Assembly (NCBI GenBank): GCA_002305765.1
Contig: DBQU01000023.1
Span: 1 to 54,556, forward strand
Length of the DNA: 54,556 nucleotides
DNA from: Deltaproteobacteria bacterium UBA1386
GTDB taxonomy: Bacteria; Desulfobacterota; Syntrophorhabdia; Syntrophorhabdales; Syntrophorhabdaceae
Direction of reading: 5' to 3'
Part shown: positions 24,272 to 33,518 of the stretch, in pieces
How the letters are laid out: the number at the start of each line of letters is the position of its first letter
Numbering within the stretch: position 1 is the first letter of the stretch
Notes under the pieces: model-generated
Told to the model about the DNA's origin: nothing
Databases searched by the model: none
The model's input: only the letters and a program-made list of their open reading frames with translations
Program-made: the position numbers and the translations under genes

Positions 24272-27200
24272 ATGGCAACCAAAGAGACAGGCAAGAAGAA
24301 ACGCACAAAGACTAAGCAGCCAGCGAAAGGGGTGCCGCAACCGACGGAGCAGGCCGTTGTGAAGAAATCCTTTCCCATAGTGGCCCTTGGCGCGTCGGCA
24401 GGGGGGCTTGAGGCGTTCGAGGTGTTCTTCAGGAGCCTTCCCCGGACGAACGAGGCCGCTTTCGTGGTGATCTCCCACCTTGATCCCAAGCATGCGAGCA
24501 TGATGTCGGAACTGATCAGCCGATTCACGCGGATGGAGGTCAGCGAGGCCGCAAACGACATGGAGGTGGGGGCGGGGCATGTCTACGTCATCCCGCCCAA
24601 CAGGAACCTGTCGATCTCCCAGGGAAGGCTCCAGCTCACGGAACAGGAGAAGTCCCTTGGTATGAAAATGCCCATCGATGCTTTTCTGCGCACCCTGGCA
24701 GATGATCAGGGTGAGAATTCCGTGGCCATCATCCTTTCCGGCACGGGCACGGACGGGACTCTCGGGGTGAGGGCCCTCCAGGCGGCGGGCGGCGTGACCT
24801 TCGTTCAGGACCCTTCTGAAGCGCGATACGACGGCATGCCGCAAAGCGCCATACAGACGGGTCTCGCCGATTATGTTCTGCCCGTGGAAGAGATCGCCAG
24901 GCAGCTCTCGGTTCTCTTTCGACGGTATCCTGTCGGGAGGGAAGAACTGCCCGATGACGCCATGCCGAACGTGATCCAGAAGGTGCTGTCGGTGGTGCGG
25001 GCAAAGACAGGGCATGATTTCTCCCTCTACAAGAAGAACACCATGAACCGCAGGATCCGGCGCCGGATGAGTATCAACAACATACAGGACGGGTCCGATT
25101 ACGTTCGCTATCTGCGGGAGCATCCGGAGGAGGTGGAGCAGCTTTTCAAGGAGCTTCTCATCACCGTGACGAACTTCTTCCGCGAACCGGAGGCCTTTGA
25201 CAACCTCAAGAATACGATCCTTCCCGGTATTTTCAAGGACAAACCGGAGGATTACACCGTGCGGGTGTGGGTGCCCGGCTGCGCCACCGGCGAGGAGGCC
25301 TATTCCATCGCCATCGTGATCCGGGAGTACGCCGAGGAAACGGGCCGCGAATGCAGGCTCCAGATGTTCGCCACCGACATGGACGAGACCTCGATAGCGC
25401 AGGCCCGCACGGGCCTCTTTCCCTCCAACATAGCCGCGGATGTGACCCCTGCCCGCCTGGCAAAGTACTTCGTCAAGGAGGAGGCGGGCTACCGGGTGCG
25501 CAAGGACATCAGGGAGGGGATCGTCTTCGCGACCCAGGATGTGGCCAAGGACGCGCCCTTCACCAGGCTCGACCTTGTATCCTGCAGGAACCTCCTCATC
25601 TACATGGAATCGGAGCTCCAGAGCAAGATAATCACCATCTTCCACTACAGTCTCAAGACGAACGGCATCCTCTTTCTTGGTTCTTCCGAGAGCGTCGGTA
25701 CCCGGACGGACCTTTTCCGGGTGATCGACAGGAAATGGAAGTACTACCAGGCGAAACCGGCCTCAGGTCACGAGGCCGTCCTCCACGCGGCCTTCGCCTC
25801 CTGGCCCCCCGAGCACGTCCGAGTGGACCGCCCGTCTCCGGTGGTGGTGCGGAAGGCCGACCTGGAAGAGACGGTGCGCACCGCGCTCCTCGCATCCTTT
25901 GCGCCTCCGGCGATCGTCGTGAACGACAAGGGAGACATACTCTATATCTACGGCGATACGACAAAGTACCTGACTCCATCACCGGGTCGCCCCTCGCTCA
26001 ACATTACCCACATGACGCGGGAGGGCTTGCGCTTTCCCATGCGCTCGGCCCTGATGGCCGCCGCGACGCATCAAAAGGAGGCGGTGTACAGGAACGTCAA
26101 GGTCAAGGTTAACGGGACCACGATGACGATCGATCTTGCCATCCGTCCCCTGCCAAGGGCCGAAGAGGAGGAGGCGCTCTTCATGTTCACCTTCGGGGAA
26201 GTCAGCGAGGAACAGGCGGCGGAGAGGACGAGTGACGAACGGGATGTCGACAGGGAGCACCTTCTGGATCTGGAAAAGGAGCTCATATACACGAGGGAGA
26301 GCCTGCAGGCTGCGGCCGAGGAGGCGCAGGCGGCCAACGAGGAACTCAAGTCCGCCAACGAGGAATTGCAGTCGAGCAACGAGGAACTCCAGTCCACCAA
26401 CGAGGAGTTGGAGACCTCAAAGGAGGAGCTTCAGTCCGTGAACGAGGAGTTGACGACGGTCAACGCGGAGCTCAGGTCCAAGATCGAACAGCTTTCCCAG
26501 AGCGAGAACGACATGAAGAACCTTCTCGACAGCACCGATATCGCTACGGTATTCCTTGACAATAACCTTAATATCAAGCGGTTCAATTCCGCTGCCACCA
26601 AGGTTGTCAGCCTCATCCCTTCCGATGCGGGCCGGCCTGTCGGCGACGTGACCATGAAGATCGAATACCCTGATCTTCCCAACAGCGCGCGGGACGTGAT
26701 CAACCGACTGCGGCCCTTCGAAGCGGAAGTGAGGTCAAAGGAGGACAGGTGGTTTGTCATGCGGATCGTTCCTTACCGGACGCTGGACAACGTGATCGAC
26801 GGAGTCGTCATGACCTTCACCGACATCACGGAGTCAAAGTGTGCGGCGGATGAACGGGCGAGATTCTTCGAGCACATCGTGCAGACTGTGCGGGAACCAT
26901 TTCTCGTGCTCAACGAAGACCTCCGGGTGGTCATGGCAAACAGGAGCTTTCTCGACTTCTTCAAGGTGAGGCGGGACGAGACGGAGGGCCGGGTCATCAG
27001 GGACCTGGGAAAACGCGAGTGGGACATTCCTGTCCTGAGAGGGTTTCTGTCGGACGTTATCAAGACCGACGAAGTCTTTGAGGATTTCAGGGTTGAGGCC
27101 GATTTTCCCTCCATCGGTCATCATGTCCTGGTCGTGAATGCCCGGAAGATAAAAGCAACTGTCGCGTCGGATGAGCCTCTGATTCTGCTTGCCATGGAAG

Positions 27201-27277
27201 ATTTTACCAGCAAAGACTGCTTTCCCGGCGAGACGGGAACCGGAAAGAACCCGGAAGGGAAAAGGAAGAGCGAATAG
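24272..27277 (+). CDS. CheB-CheR-PAS fusion signalling protein
   Basis: This 1001-residue cytosolic protein fuses several modules. A CheB methylesterase domain (about 28-215) has S42 in LGASAGG, H in ISHLDPKH and D in SGTGTDG. A CheR methyltransferase domain follows (about 230-495) with the SAM motif VWVPGCATGEEAYSIA and FATDMDETSIAQAR. Then come a degenerate PAS, a long coiled coil (about 660-760, NEELQS repeats) and two PAS domains. CheB here lacks its receiver domain. No chemoreceptor gene is present in the window, so its methylation target is unknown. It is followed after 11 bp by a hybrid kinase gene. Confidence 0.93.
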   Translation: MATKETGKKKRTKTKQPAKGVPQPTEQAVVKKSFPIVALGASAGGLEAFEVFFRSLPRTNEAAFVVISHLDPKHASMMSELISRFTRMEVSEAANDMEVGAGHVYVIPPNRNLSISQGRLQLTEQEKSLGMKMPIDAFLRTLADDQGENSVAIILSGTGTDGTLGVRALQAAGGVTFVQDPSEARYDGMPQSAIQTGLADYVLPVEEIARQLSVLFRRYPVGREELPDDAMPNVIQKVLSVVRAKTGHDFSLYKKNTMNRRIRRRMSINNIQDGSDYVRYLREHPEEVEQLFKELLITVTNFFREPEAFDNLKNTILPGIFKDKPEDYTVRVWVPGCATGEEAYSIAIVIREYAEETGRECRLQMFATDMDETSIAQARTGLFPSNIAADVTPARLAKYFVKEEAGYRVRKDIREGIVFATQDVAKDAPFTRLDLVSCRNLLIYMESELQSKIITIFHYSLKTNGILFLGSSESVGTRTDLFRVIDRKWKYYQAKPASGHEAVLHAAFASWPPEHVRVDRPSPVVVRKADLEETVRTALLASFAPPAIVVNDKGDILYIYGDTTKYLTPSPGRPSLNITHMTREGLRFPMRSALMAAATHQKEAVYRNVKVKVNGTTMTIDLAIRPLPRAEEEEALFMFTFGEVSEEQAAERTSDERDVDREHLLDLEKELIYTRESLQAAAEEAQAANEELKSANEELQSSNEELQSTNEELETSKEELQSVNEELTTVNAELRSKIEQLSQSENDMKNLLDSTDIATVFLDNNLNIKRFNSAATKVVSLIPSDAGRPVGDVTMKIEYPDLPNSARDVINRLRPFEAEVRSKEDRWFVMRIVPYRTLDNVIDGVVMTFTDITESKCAADERARFFEHIVQTVREPFLVLNEDLRVVMANRSFLDFFKVRRDETEGRVIRDLGKREWDIPVLRGFLSDVIKTDEVFEDFRVEADFPSIGHHVLVVNARKIKATVASDEPLILLAMEDFTSKDCFPGETGTGKNPEGKRKSE

Positions 27278-27288
27278 GCGAGGCAGCG

Positions 27289-29370
27289 ATGCATCGGGAA
27301 GATGAACCAGAAAAGGGTCCGAAGGACCATGTCTCCGAAGGCCTGAAAACCGCTTGCAACGTTTCCCCGGAGAAGACGGCCAAACTCCTTGAAGACCTGC
27401 GCCTCCACCAGGTCGAACTGGAGATGCAGAACGAGGAACTCAAGAAGGCCCAGCAGGTCATCGAAGAGGGGCGGCAGCGGCTGGCCGACCTCTACGATTT
27501 TGCGCCCGTGGGCTACCTAACCCTCAACGCCCAGAACGTGGTGGAAGAGGCGAACCTCACCGCCGCCACCTTGCTCGGCACGGTGAGGCAGGTCCTTGTC
27601 GGCGCGAGCTTCCTCCAGTACGTGGATTCCCACTATGCCGCCGAGTATCGTCGGCACCACGAAAGGGTCGTGAAGAGCAGGGCAAAGGCAGTTTGCGAAC
27701 TGCGGTTGCGAAGACGCGGCGGAAGTGTCTTCTGGGCCCGCATGGAGAGCGTTCCCGTCACGCCTGGTTTTGATGATGGCGATCCCGTCCTGCTACGCAC
27801 GGTATTCACAGACATCACTGAAAGGAAAGAGGCGGAGGAGGCGCTCCTTGAGGGCGAGGAGAAGTACCGGGTACTTGTCGAAAGCGTGAACAGCATCATC
27901 GCGCGGCTCGACGGCGAGGGCCGCGTCATCTTCCTGAATGATTACGGGCGGGACTTCTTCGGTTACTCCGAGGAGGAATTGTGGGGAACGGGACTCGTGG
28001 GGACGATATTGCCTCCCGGGCAGTACGGTTTGGACGCAAAGGAATTTCTCATCTACATGGCGGACCATCCCGAGGATTATCGGGAAAGAGAGATCGAGAT
28101 GGTCCGACGCAATGGGGAAAAGGTCTGGGTCTCGTGGATGGTCCGGACACTGTACGATGAAAAGGGTGTTTTCACCGGGATGCTTGCGGTGGGAAACGAT
28201 GTCACCGAACGCAGGAGGCTGGAAGGTGAGATCCGGCAGGCGCAGAAGATGGAGGCCATCGGCACTCTCGCCGGGGGCATCGCCCATGATTTCAACAACA
28301 TCCTTGCGGGCATCATAGGATTCGCGGAGATGATCGAGGAGGATTCCCTCCCCGGCAGCAAGGATGCCCGGCGGGCACAAAGGATAATAACCGCCGCCTC
28401 GCGCGGGGCCGATCTTGTCCGCCAGATACTGGCCTTTTCCCGCAAGGCCGAGATTGCCAGGGAGCCCCTGTCGCTTTCACCCCTGATCGGGGAAACGGTG
28501 CGTTTCTTGCGGTCGTCTCTCCCTGCCACGATCGAGATCCAACTCGCCGTCAAGGCGTCCGATGACACCGTACTGGCGTCTCCTTCAGAGATACAGCAGA
28601 TCCTGATGAATCTTGTTACCAATGCCTCTTTTGCCATGATGGACACGGGCGGGATCATCAGGGCAGTGATCACGAATGTCGTCTTCGAGCCCGAATCCCC
28701 TATCCTCGATCCGGACATTGAACCCGGCGAATATGTGCAGATCTCCGTGCAGGATTCAGGCTCCGGTATGAGCCCCGACATAATGCAACGAATCTTCGAA
28801 CCTTTCTTTACCACAAAAGGTGTCGGCCAGGGGACGGGCATGGGCCTGGCGGTTGTCTTCGGCATCGTGAAGAGCCTCCATGGCGCCATAAGCGTTGAGA
28901 GCGAACGGGGGATCGGTTCCACGTTCCGGGTTCTCCTCCCCATGGCAAGGGCCGCTAAAAAAGATGAAGATCCTGAAGCGGTCCTGCCCCCCGGGGGGAC
29001 CGAACGCATTCTGTTCGTCGACGACGAGGAACTGATAGCGGAATGGGGTCAGACCGCGCTGGAAGGTTTGGGGTACGCCGTAACGGTTATCACGGACAGC
29101 GAGAAGGCGCTCGTCGTGTTCACTCTGGACCCGTCCAACTTCGACCTCGTCATCGTTGATCAGACGATGCCGAAGATGACCGGTTTCCACCTTGCCAGGA
29201 GGTTGCTCGCGACACGCGCCGATATCCCCATCATCCTCTGCACGGGCCACAGCGAGACGGTTTCACCGGAATACGCAAAGGAGGCGGGGATAAAAGAGTT
29301 CCTGATGAAACCCCTCAGGAAAAGGCAGCTCGCCGAAGCGGTGAGGAAGGTCCTCGATACCAGGGAATGA
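27289..29370 (+). CDS. PAS-PAS hybrid histidine kinase with receiver domain
   Basis: This 693-residue cytosolic kinase has an N-terminal coiled coil (LHQVELEMQNEELKKAQQ), PAS domains at about 65-185 and 195-315, a HisKA domain with H333 in GGIAHDFNNILAG, HATPase_c (NLVTNASFAM, DSGSGM, FEPFFTTKGVGQGTGMGLAV), and a receiver at about 575-690 with D624 in VIVDQTMPKMTG and lysine in EFLMKPL. No DNA-binding output is attached, so phosphate may move to a separate regulator. It lies 11 bp after the CheB-CheR-PAS gene and is probably co-transcribed; CheR-type modules often modify or scaffold such kinases. Confidence 0.93.
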   Translation: MHREDEPEKGPKDHVSEGLKTACNVSPEKTAKLLEDLRLHQVELEMQNEELKKAQQVIEEGRQRLADLYDFAPVGYLTLNAQNVVEEANLTAATLLGTVRQVLVGASFLQYVDSHYAAEYRRHHERVVKSRAKAVCELRLRRRGGSVFWARMESVPVTPGFDDGDPVLLRTVFTDITERKEAEEALLEGEEKYRVLVESVNSIIARLDGEGRVIFLNDYGRDFFGYSEEELWGTGLVGTILPPGQYGLDAKEFLIYMADHPEDYREREIEMVRRNGEKVWVSWMVRTLYDEKGVFTGMLAVGNDVTERRRLEGEIRQAQKMEAIGTLAGGIAHDFNNILAGIIGFAEMIEEDSLPGSKDARRAQRIITAASRGADLVRQILAFSRKAEIAREPLSLSPLIGETVRFLRSSLPATIEIQLAVKASDDTVLASPSEIQQILMNLVTNASFAMMDTGGIIRAVITNVVFEPESPILDPDIEPGEYVQISVQDSGSGMSPDIMQRIFEPFFTTKGVGQGTGMGLAVVFGIVKSLHGAISVESERGIGSTFRVLLPMARAAKKDEDPEAVLPPGGTERILFVDDEELIAEWGQTALEGLGYAVTVITDSEKALVVFTLDPSNFDLVIVDQTMPKMTGFHLARRLLATRADIPIILCTGHSETVSPEYAKEAGIKEFLMKPLRKRQLAEAVRKVLDTRE

Positions 29371-29419
29371 TCCACGGGGACTCCTCCGGCACCGCCCCGA
29401 ACATGAACCGCTCTTCCGG

Positions 29420-31351
29420 TCATGCCGGCTTTCGGATCGTTGCCACGGGCAAATAGACGTTAAAAGTCGTTCCTTTTCCAGGTTTGCTGGAGGCGTTGAT
29501 GTACCCGTTGTGCTGTTTCACTATTCCGTAGACTATGGCAAGGCCGAGGCCCGTTCCCTTTCCCGGTTTCTTCCTGGTATAGAAGGGTTCGAATATCCTG
29601 TGCATCACTCCGTCATCAATGCCTTGTCCCGTATCGGTAACGGAGATGAGGACGTACCTGCCGGGGGTGCCGTAGCCGTAAAGCCTCCGGAAATCTTCGT
29701 CGAGGCTGACCGTTCTCGACCGTATGGTGATCTTGCCGCCCCGGGGCATGGCGTCGCGGGCATTGGCGACGAGGTTCAGCAATACCTGGTCGATCTTTGA
29801 TACATCAATGAGGACTGTCGCGTCCCCGCCGTGGAGGGCCATATCGAGGGCGATGGTCTTCGGCAGCAGCCCCTCAAGGATGCGCACGCTCTTTCGAACC
29901 ATCGCGTTGATCGCCACGGGTTTGAGCACGACGTCCTGTTTCCTGCTGAACGCGAGAAGGCTTCTCGTGAAGCTCGATGCCTTCTCTATCGTGTTGGCGA
30001 TCTGCCTCACGCGTTCCTGCACTGGACCGTCCTTCGGCGCCTGCATCTTCAGAATGCCGCAGTGGCCAAGGAGGACCTCGAGGATGTTGTTGAAGTCGTG
30101 GGCGATGCCCCCTGCCAGCTTGCCGATGGCCTCCATCTTTTCCGATTGGCGAAGCCGCGCTTCGAGCTGTCTCTTCTCCTCCTCCATCGCCTTCCGGTCC
30201 GTGATGTCTTCGGCGGTCCCTTCGTAGTAGGCGATCTCGCCCGCGCTGTCCCGCGCCGCGCGGGCGTTGAGGGAGACCCATATGGTGCCGCCGTCCCTGC
30301 GACGCAGCCGGGTCTCGAACTTTTCGACGACGCCCCGCGTTTGCAGGGTCTCACGGAATTGCCGGTGGTTCTCGGGGTCCAGGAAGAGCTCTCGACCTAT
30401 GCTGGCAATGTCCCGGACCATGTCCTCCGACGAATCGTATCCGAGCATTCTTGCATGCGACGGGTTCGCGCTTAAGAAACGCCCATCCGGCGCAGCCCGG
30501 AAGATGCCCTCGATGGCGTTCTCGTATATGCTGCGGTACCTGTCTCCATTGTGCCTGAGGGCCGACCCTGTCTGTCCCTGTTTTGCTGCGTCGCTCAAGG
30601 TTATGACGGTGAGTTTCTCGAGACGGGTCGCCCGCAACGATATGACCTTTTCCCGTCCATTCTTGCAGGCGATCGGGCGCTCCGCTGACTCATAGATGCT
30701 TCCCGGCGAACGATTTCTCTTCCAGGCGTTGACCACCGTTTTCCTGAGTTCCAGGTCGGGGTACGCCCGGACAGCCCAATCCTTCTCGGTGGGCACGTCA
30801 TCGAGGGTGTAGCCGGTGATGCCGGTGAACTGCGGGTTGACGTACGTGCCCACCCCGGAACGATCGGCCAGGATGATGCCGAGAGGAAGGTTCTCAAGGA
30901 CGCTGAAGAGAGTGCTCCTCAACGCGAAGGGGGCAACCTCCGTGAGGCCCGCCGGCCCGCCGGCCCGGTATCGGAGCTTTCCGGCCGTACGTGTCTGCTT
31001 GGGGACATCGCGACAGAACACGACAAGATCCTTCCCGGAGCCGGCACCGATGCGCGTGACGTTCATCTCGACGGGCGTGATGCCGCCCTCCCCGTCAGTG
31101 TGGTCGATCTCGACGCTTCTGGCGAAACCTTTCTTCAGGCATCCGGCGAGCTCCCGGGAAAGCCTGTCCCGGTCGTGCTGCGCGGTCCAGTCAAGGATGC
31201 TCTTTCCAAGCACATGATCGATGTCGCGGCGGCCTGCAAGGCGGGCGTATTTCGTATTCGCGTCCACAACGACGTTTTTGTCGTTGAGGACCACAAAGCC
31301 TATGTCCCGTGTTCCGATCAGCTTCCGATACAGCTCCTCGCTCTGTATAAT
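29420..31351 (-). CDS. Multi-PAS histidine kinase (probable ATT start)
   Basis: This orphan sensor kinase has about 643 residues: three PAS domains (about 10-125, 150-260, 275-390), HisKA with H418 in GGIAHDFNNILEVLLGH, and HATPase_c with NLVANARDAM, DTGQGID and FEPFYTRKKPGKGTGLGLAI. A GTG at 31294 would cut the first PAS domain in half. The preceding codons (SEELYRKLIGTRDIGFV) are clearly PAS sequence, and the only start-like codons between them and the in-frame stop are ATT at 31351 (after GGGAGGG) or an ATA or CTG. It is convergent with the hybrid kinase gene. Confidence 0.88.
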   Translation of the reverse strand: MIQSEELYRKLIGTRDIGFVVLNDKNVVVDANTKYARLAGRRDIDHVLGKSILDWTAQHDRDRLSRELAGCLKKGFARSVEIDHTDGEGGITPVEMNVTRIGAGSGKDLVVFCRDVPKQTRTAGKLRYRAGGPAGLTEVAPFALRSTLFSVLENLPLGIILADRSGVGTYVNPQFTGITGYTLDDVPTEKDWAVRAYPDLELRKTVVNAWKRNRSPGSIYESAERPIACKNGREKVISLRATRLEKLTVITLSDAAKQGQTGSALRHNGDRYRSIYENAIEGIFRAAPDGRFLSANPSHARMLGYDSSEDMVRDIASIGRELFLDPENHRQFRETLQTRGVVEKFETRLRRRDGGTIWVSLNARAARDSAGEIAYYEGTAEDITDRKAMEEEKRQLEARLRQSEKMEAIGKLAGGIAHDFNNILEVLLGHCGILKMQAPKDGPVQERVRQIANTIEKASSFTRSLLAFSRKQDVVLKPVAINAMVRKSVRILEGLLPKTIALDMALHGGDATVLIDVSKIDQVLLNLVANARDAMPRGGKITIRSRTVSLDEDFRRLYGYGTPGRYVLISVTDTGQGIDDGVMHRIFEPFYTRKKPGKGTGLGLAIVYGIVKQHNGYINASSKPGKGTTFNVYLPVATIRKPA

Positions 31352-31414
31352 GGTCCCTCCCTGCCTCTTGTTCAGACTCCTTCAACGTGAAACGCGATGG
31401 AGACCGCGACCCTC

Positions 31415-32068
31415 TCACTTGAAGTAGTTTGGATACGTTTTTCTTGCACATTCCGGACAAATGGTGTGGGTGAACTCGGCTTCGGAATGTTCCCGCACAT
31501 AGTTTTCCAGCGGCTGCCAGCGTCCGTCGTCGTCTCGGATCTTCTTGCAGGAGCTGCATATGGGCAAGAGGCCGCTCAAGGTCCGCACCCTGAGCAGGGC
31601 CTCTTTGAGTTCCAGGATGAGTTTGTCCCGTTCCACTTCCATGCGCTTGCGTTCCGTGACGTCGCGGGCGACGCCCTGGGAGTAAAGAAGATTTTTTCGC
31701 GGATTCGATATGTCGGAATCGGGGACGTCCCATTTCCCCCTGGCGGTGAGCTCCACGGTGACCTGTGCAAGTGAATAGTTCTGGACCGCCCCGCTCTTCT
31801 TGATCAGGCGCATCTCCAGCCTTTGCATGGACCTCGAGCCGACGCGTCTTTCGACGAAATGGACCGGCCCCTTGCCGCGGTCGTCGGGGTGGACTATGTC
31901 CTCGAAGAGCCTCCCCGTGAGCTCCTCCGGGTCGTAGCCGAGTTCCCTGACGGCGTTGGAGATGAAGAGAATCCGTCCTTCGCCGTCGAGGCGGTAGATG
32001 ATGTCGGGGCTTAAGTCCACGAGGGAACGGTAGTGATCTTCGCTCAAGAGACAGGTCCTCCCGAACAT
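31415..32068 (-). CDS. PAS protein with C-terminal CxxC/CxxC module
   Basis: This 217-residue soluble signalling protein has one PAS domain (about 10-140, YRSLVDLSPDIIYRLDGEGR) and a coiled coil. It ends in GLLPICSSCKKIRDDDGRWQ and TICPECARKTYPNYF, the same zinc-ribbon-like module as at 20963-22798. It has no other output domain. The gene precedes the PAS kinase gene by about 60 bp on the same strand, so the two may be a sensor/partner pair. The chosen ATG lacks a clear ribosome-binding site, and the frame is open upstream to 32161. Confidence 0.8.
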   Translation of the reverse strand: MFGRTCLLSEDHYRSLVDLSPDIIYRLDGEGRILFISNAVRELGYDPEELTGRLFEDIVHPDDRGKGPVHFVERRVGSRSMQRLEMRLIKKSGAVQNYSLAQVTVELTARGKWDVPDSDISNPRKNLLYSQGVARDVTERKRMEVERDKLILELKEALLRVRTLSGLLPICSSCKKIRDDDGRWQPLENYVREHSEAEFTHTICPECARKTYPNYFK

Positions 32069-32543
32069 ATGCGATAGTCTGTTTCCATTGCGATGGGTTT
32101 CATCTGTTCTGTTTGCGGGCGAACCTGGCGTGCCAGGGTGTTCTCGCCCCCCTGGCATCACTTTGGGTCGAACGGGCTGGACGGCATGACAAAACCGTTC
32201 TTCTCGTCGGTGGTGTGGGACTGCCTGCCTTCAACTCCCCCGATCAAAAGGAACCCCCTGTCCTTCCGACACCCGGCGCCTTCCGCGCGCCCTTAAGGTT
32301 CCCTGCCGTTGTGATTCGTAATTGTATGCAAAAAGACAGAAGAATGCTATAGCAAATAACTTGCTATGGAATACGTACGCGTTGCTAGTAGTATGGCGCC
32401 CCGGAAAGGGGGTCAGGGGAGTCCGCGCGCTATCGCCGGGCACGCCCCTTTTAAGTAAAACCCCATAATGTTCGACTATTATTCTAATCGGGTATAAGGC
32501 GCATCATGATCACGTACGGAAACGGAGGGACGTACCCCGGGCC
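32069..32543. other. Divergent intergenic region
   Basis: No gene is supported in this 475-bp gap. It separates the minus-strand PAS gene from the PAS-LuxR gene and contains an inverted repeat at 32349-32367. AT-rich stretches at about 32310-32370 probably hold promoters, but no clean -35/-10 pair is seen. Confidence 0.5.
32349..32367. promoter_or_regulatory. Inverted repeat upstream of the PAS-LuxR gene
   Basis: ATAGCAA-ATAAC-TTGCTAT is a perfect 7-bp inverted repeat with a 5-bp spacer, a plausible operator for the LuxR-type regulator 180 bp downstream. Confidence 0.4.
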
Positions 32544-33422
32544 ATGCATGATATCACCGAAAACGGAAGGTCGAAGGAGCTCCTTCTCAAGGTGCGAAGA
32601 TTTCGCGCGATATTTGACCACACGTTCCAGTTTATGGGCCTGTTGACGCCCGGCGGCAACGTGCTGGAGGTGAACGGGGCAGCGCTCGCCTTCGCCGGGA
32701 TCCGGGAAGAGGAGGTTGTTGGGCGCAGGTTCTGGCTGACGCCGTGGTGGTCCCATTCCAGAAAGCTGATGAACATACTCCGGGATGCCGTGAAAGAGGC
32801 GGCGGGCGGAAGGCTTATGCGCTTCGAGGCGACTCATCTCTCGTCGGAAGGCCGCCCCCACTATTTTGATTTTTCGCTGAAACCCGTGCCGGGTGAGGAT
32901 GGAAAGGTTGCCTTTCTCATCGCCGAAGGCCGCGACGTAACGGACCGCAAGGCGGTCGAGGAAGCACTGAGGAAGAGAGAAGAGGAGCTTGAGTTCAAGA
33001 CGCGGAACCTTGAAGAGGCGAACATAGCCCTGAAGGCGCTCGCGAGGCATATCGAAGAGAACAGGCAGGAGTTTGAGAGGAACATCGTCCTCAACGTCAG
33101 GACGCTCGTTTTCCCGTACATCGAGAAGATGCAGAGATCGAACCTCAACATCAGGCAGAAGATGTTCATGGAGGTCATCGAAAAGAACCTCGGCAACGTG
33201 ATCTCGCCCTTCCTGAAGAACATAAGCCACTTCGGCCTCACACCCACGGAGATGCATATCGCGGGCCTGATCAGGGATGGAAGGAAGACGAAGGAGATCG
33301 CTGAATCGCTCCATATATCCCGCCGGGCCGTCGAGGTCCACCGCTACAATATCAGGAAGAAACTGAAGATGAACAGGAGCAGGCAGAACCTGTGCGCTTT
33401 CCTCCGCTCCCTGGGCAGTTGA
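32544..33422 (+). CDS. PAS-LuxR transcriptional regulator
   Basis: This 292-residue one-component regulator has an N-terminal PAS domain (about 15-135, RRFRAIFDHTFQFMGLLTPG...DVTDRKAVEEAL), a long coiled coil (about 135-215), and a C-terminal LuxR/GerE helix-turn-helix (LTPTEMHIAGLIRDGRKTKE then RAVEVHRYNIRKKLKM). It probably senses a PAS ligand or partner and activates transcription. There is no receiver domain. A GGAGGG lies 15 nt upstream of the ATG, rather far. Target genes are unknown. Confidence 0.9.
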   Translation: MHDITENGRSKELLLKVRRFRAIFDHTFQFMGLLTPGGNVLEVNGAALAFAGIREEEVVGRRFWLTPWWSHSRKLMNILRDAVKEAAGGRLMRFEATHLSSEGRPHYFDFSLKPVPGEDGKVAFLIAEGRDVTDRKAVEEALRKREEELEFKTRNLEEANIALKALARHIEENRQEFERNIVLNVRTLVFPYIEKMQRSNLNIRQKMFMEVIEKNLGNVISPFLKNISHFGLTPTEMHIAGLIRDGRKTKEIAESLHISRRAVEVHRYNIRKKLKMNRSRQNLCAFLRSLGS

Positions 33423-33518
33423 TCCGAACGGAGACGCCGCATCGGCGGATCGCTCCGCTTTCACCGGTGACAGCGGGCTGTTTCCGGTTTGCCGCGGCAG
33501 GTCATCCTCCCGGTCATC

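Noticed and set aside
24254..25645. 463-codon minus-strand frame opposite the CheB-CheR-PAS gene
   Set aside because: Antisense shadow of a gene with intact CheB and CheR motifs.
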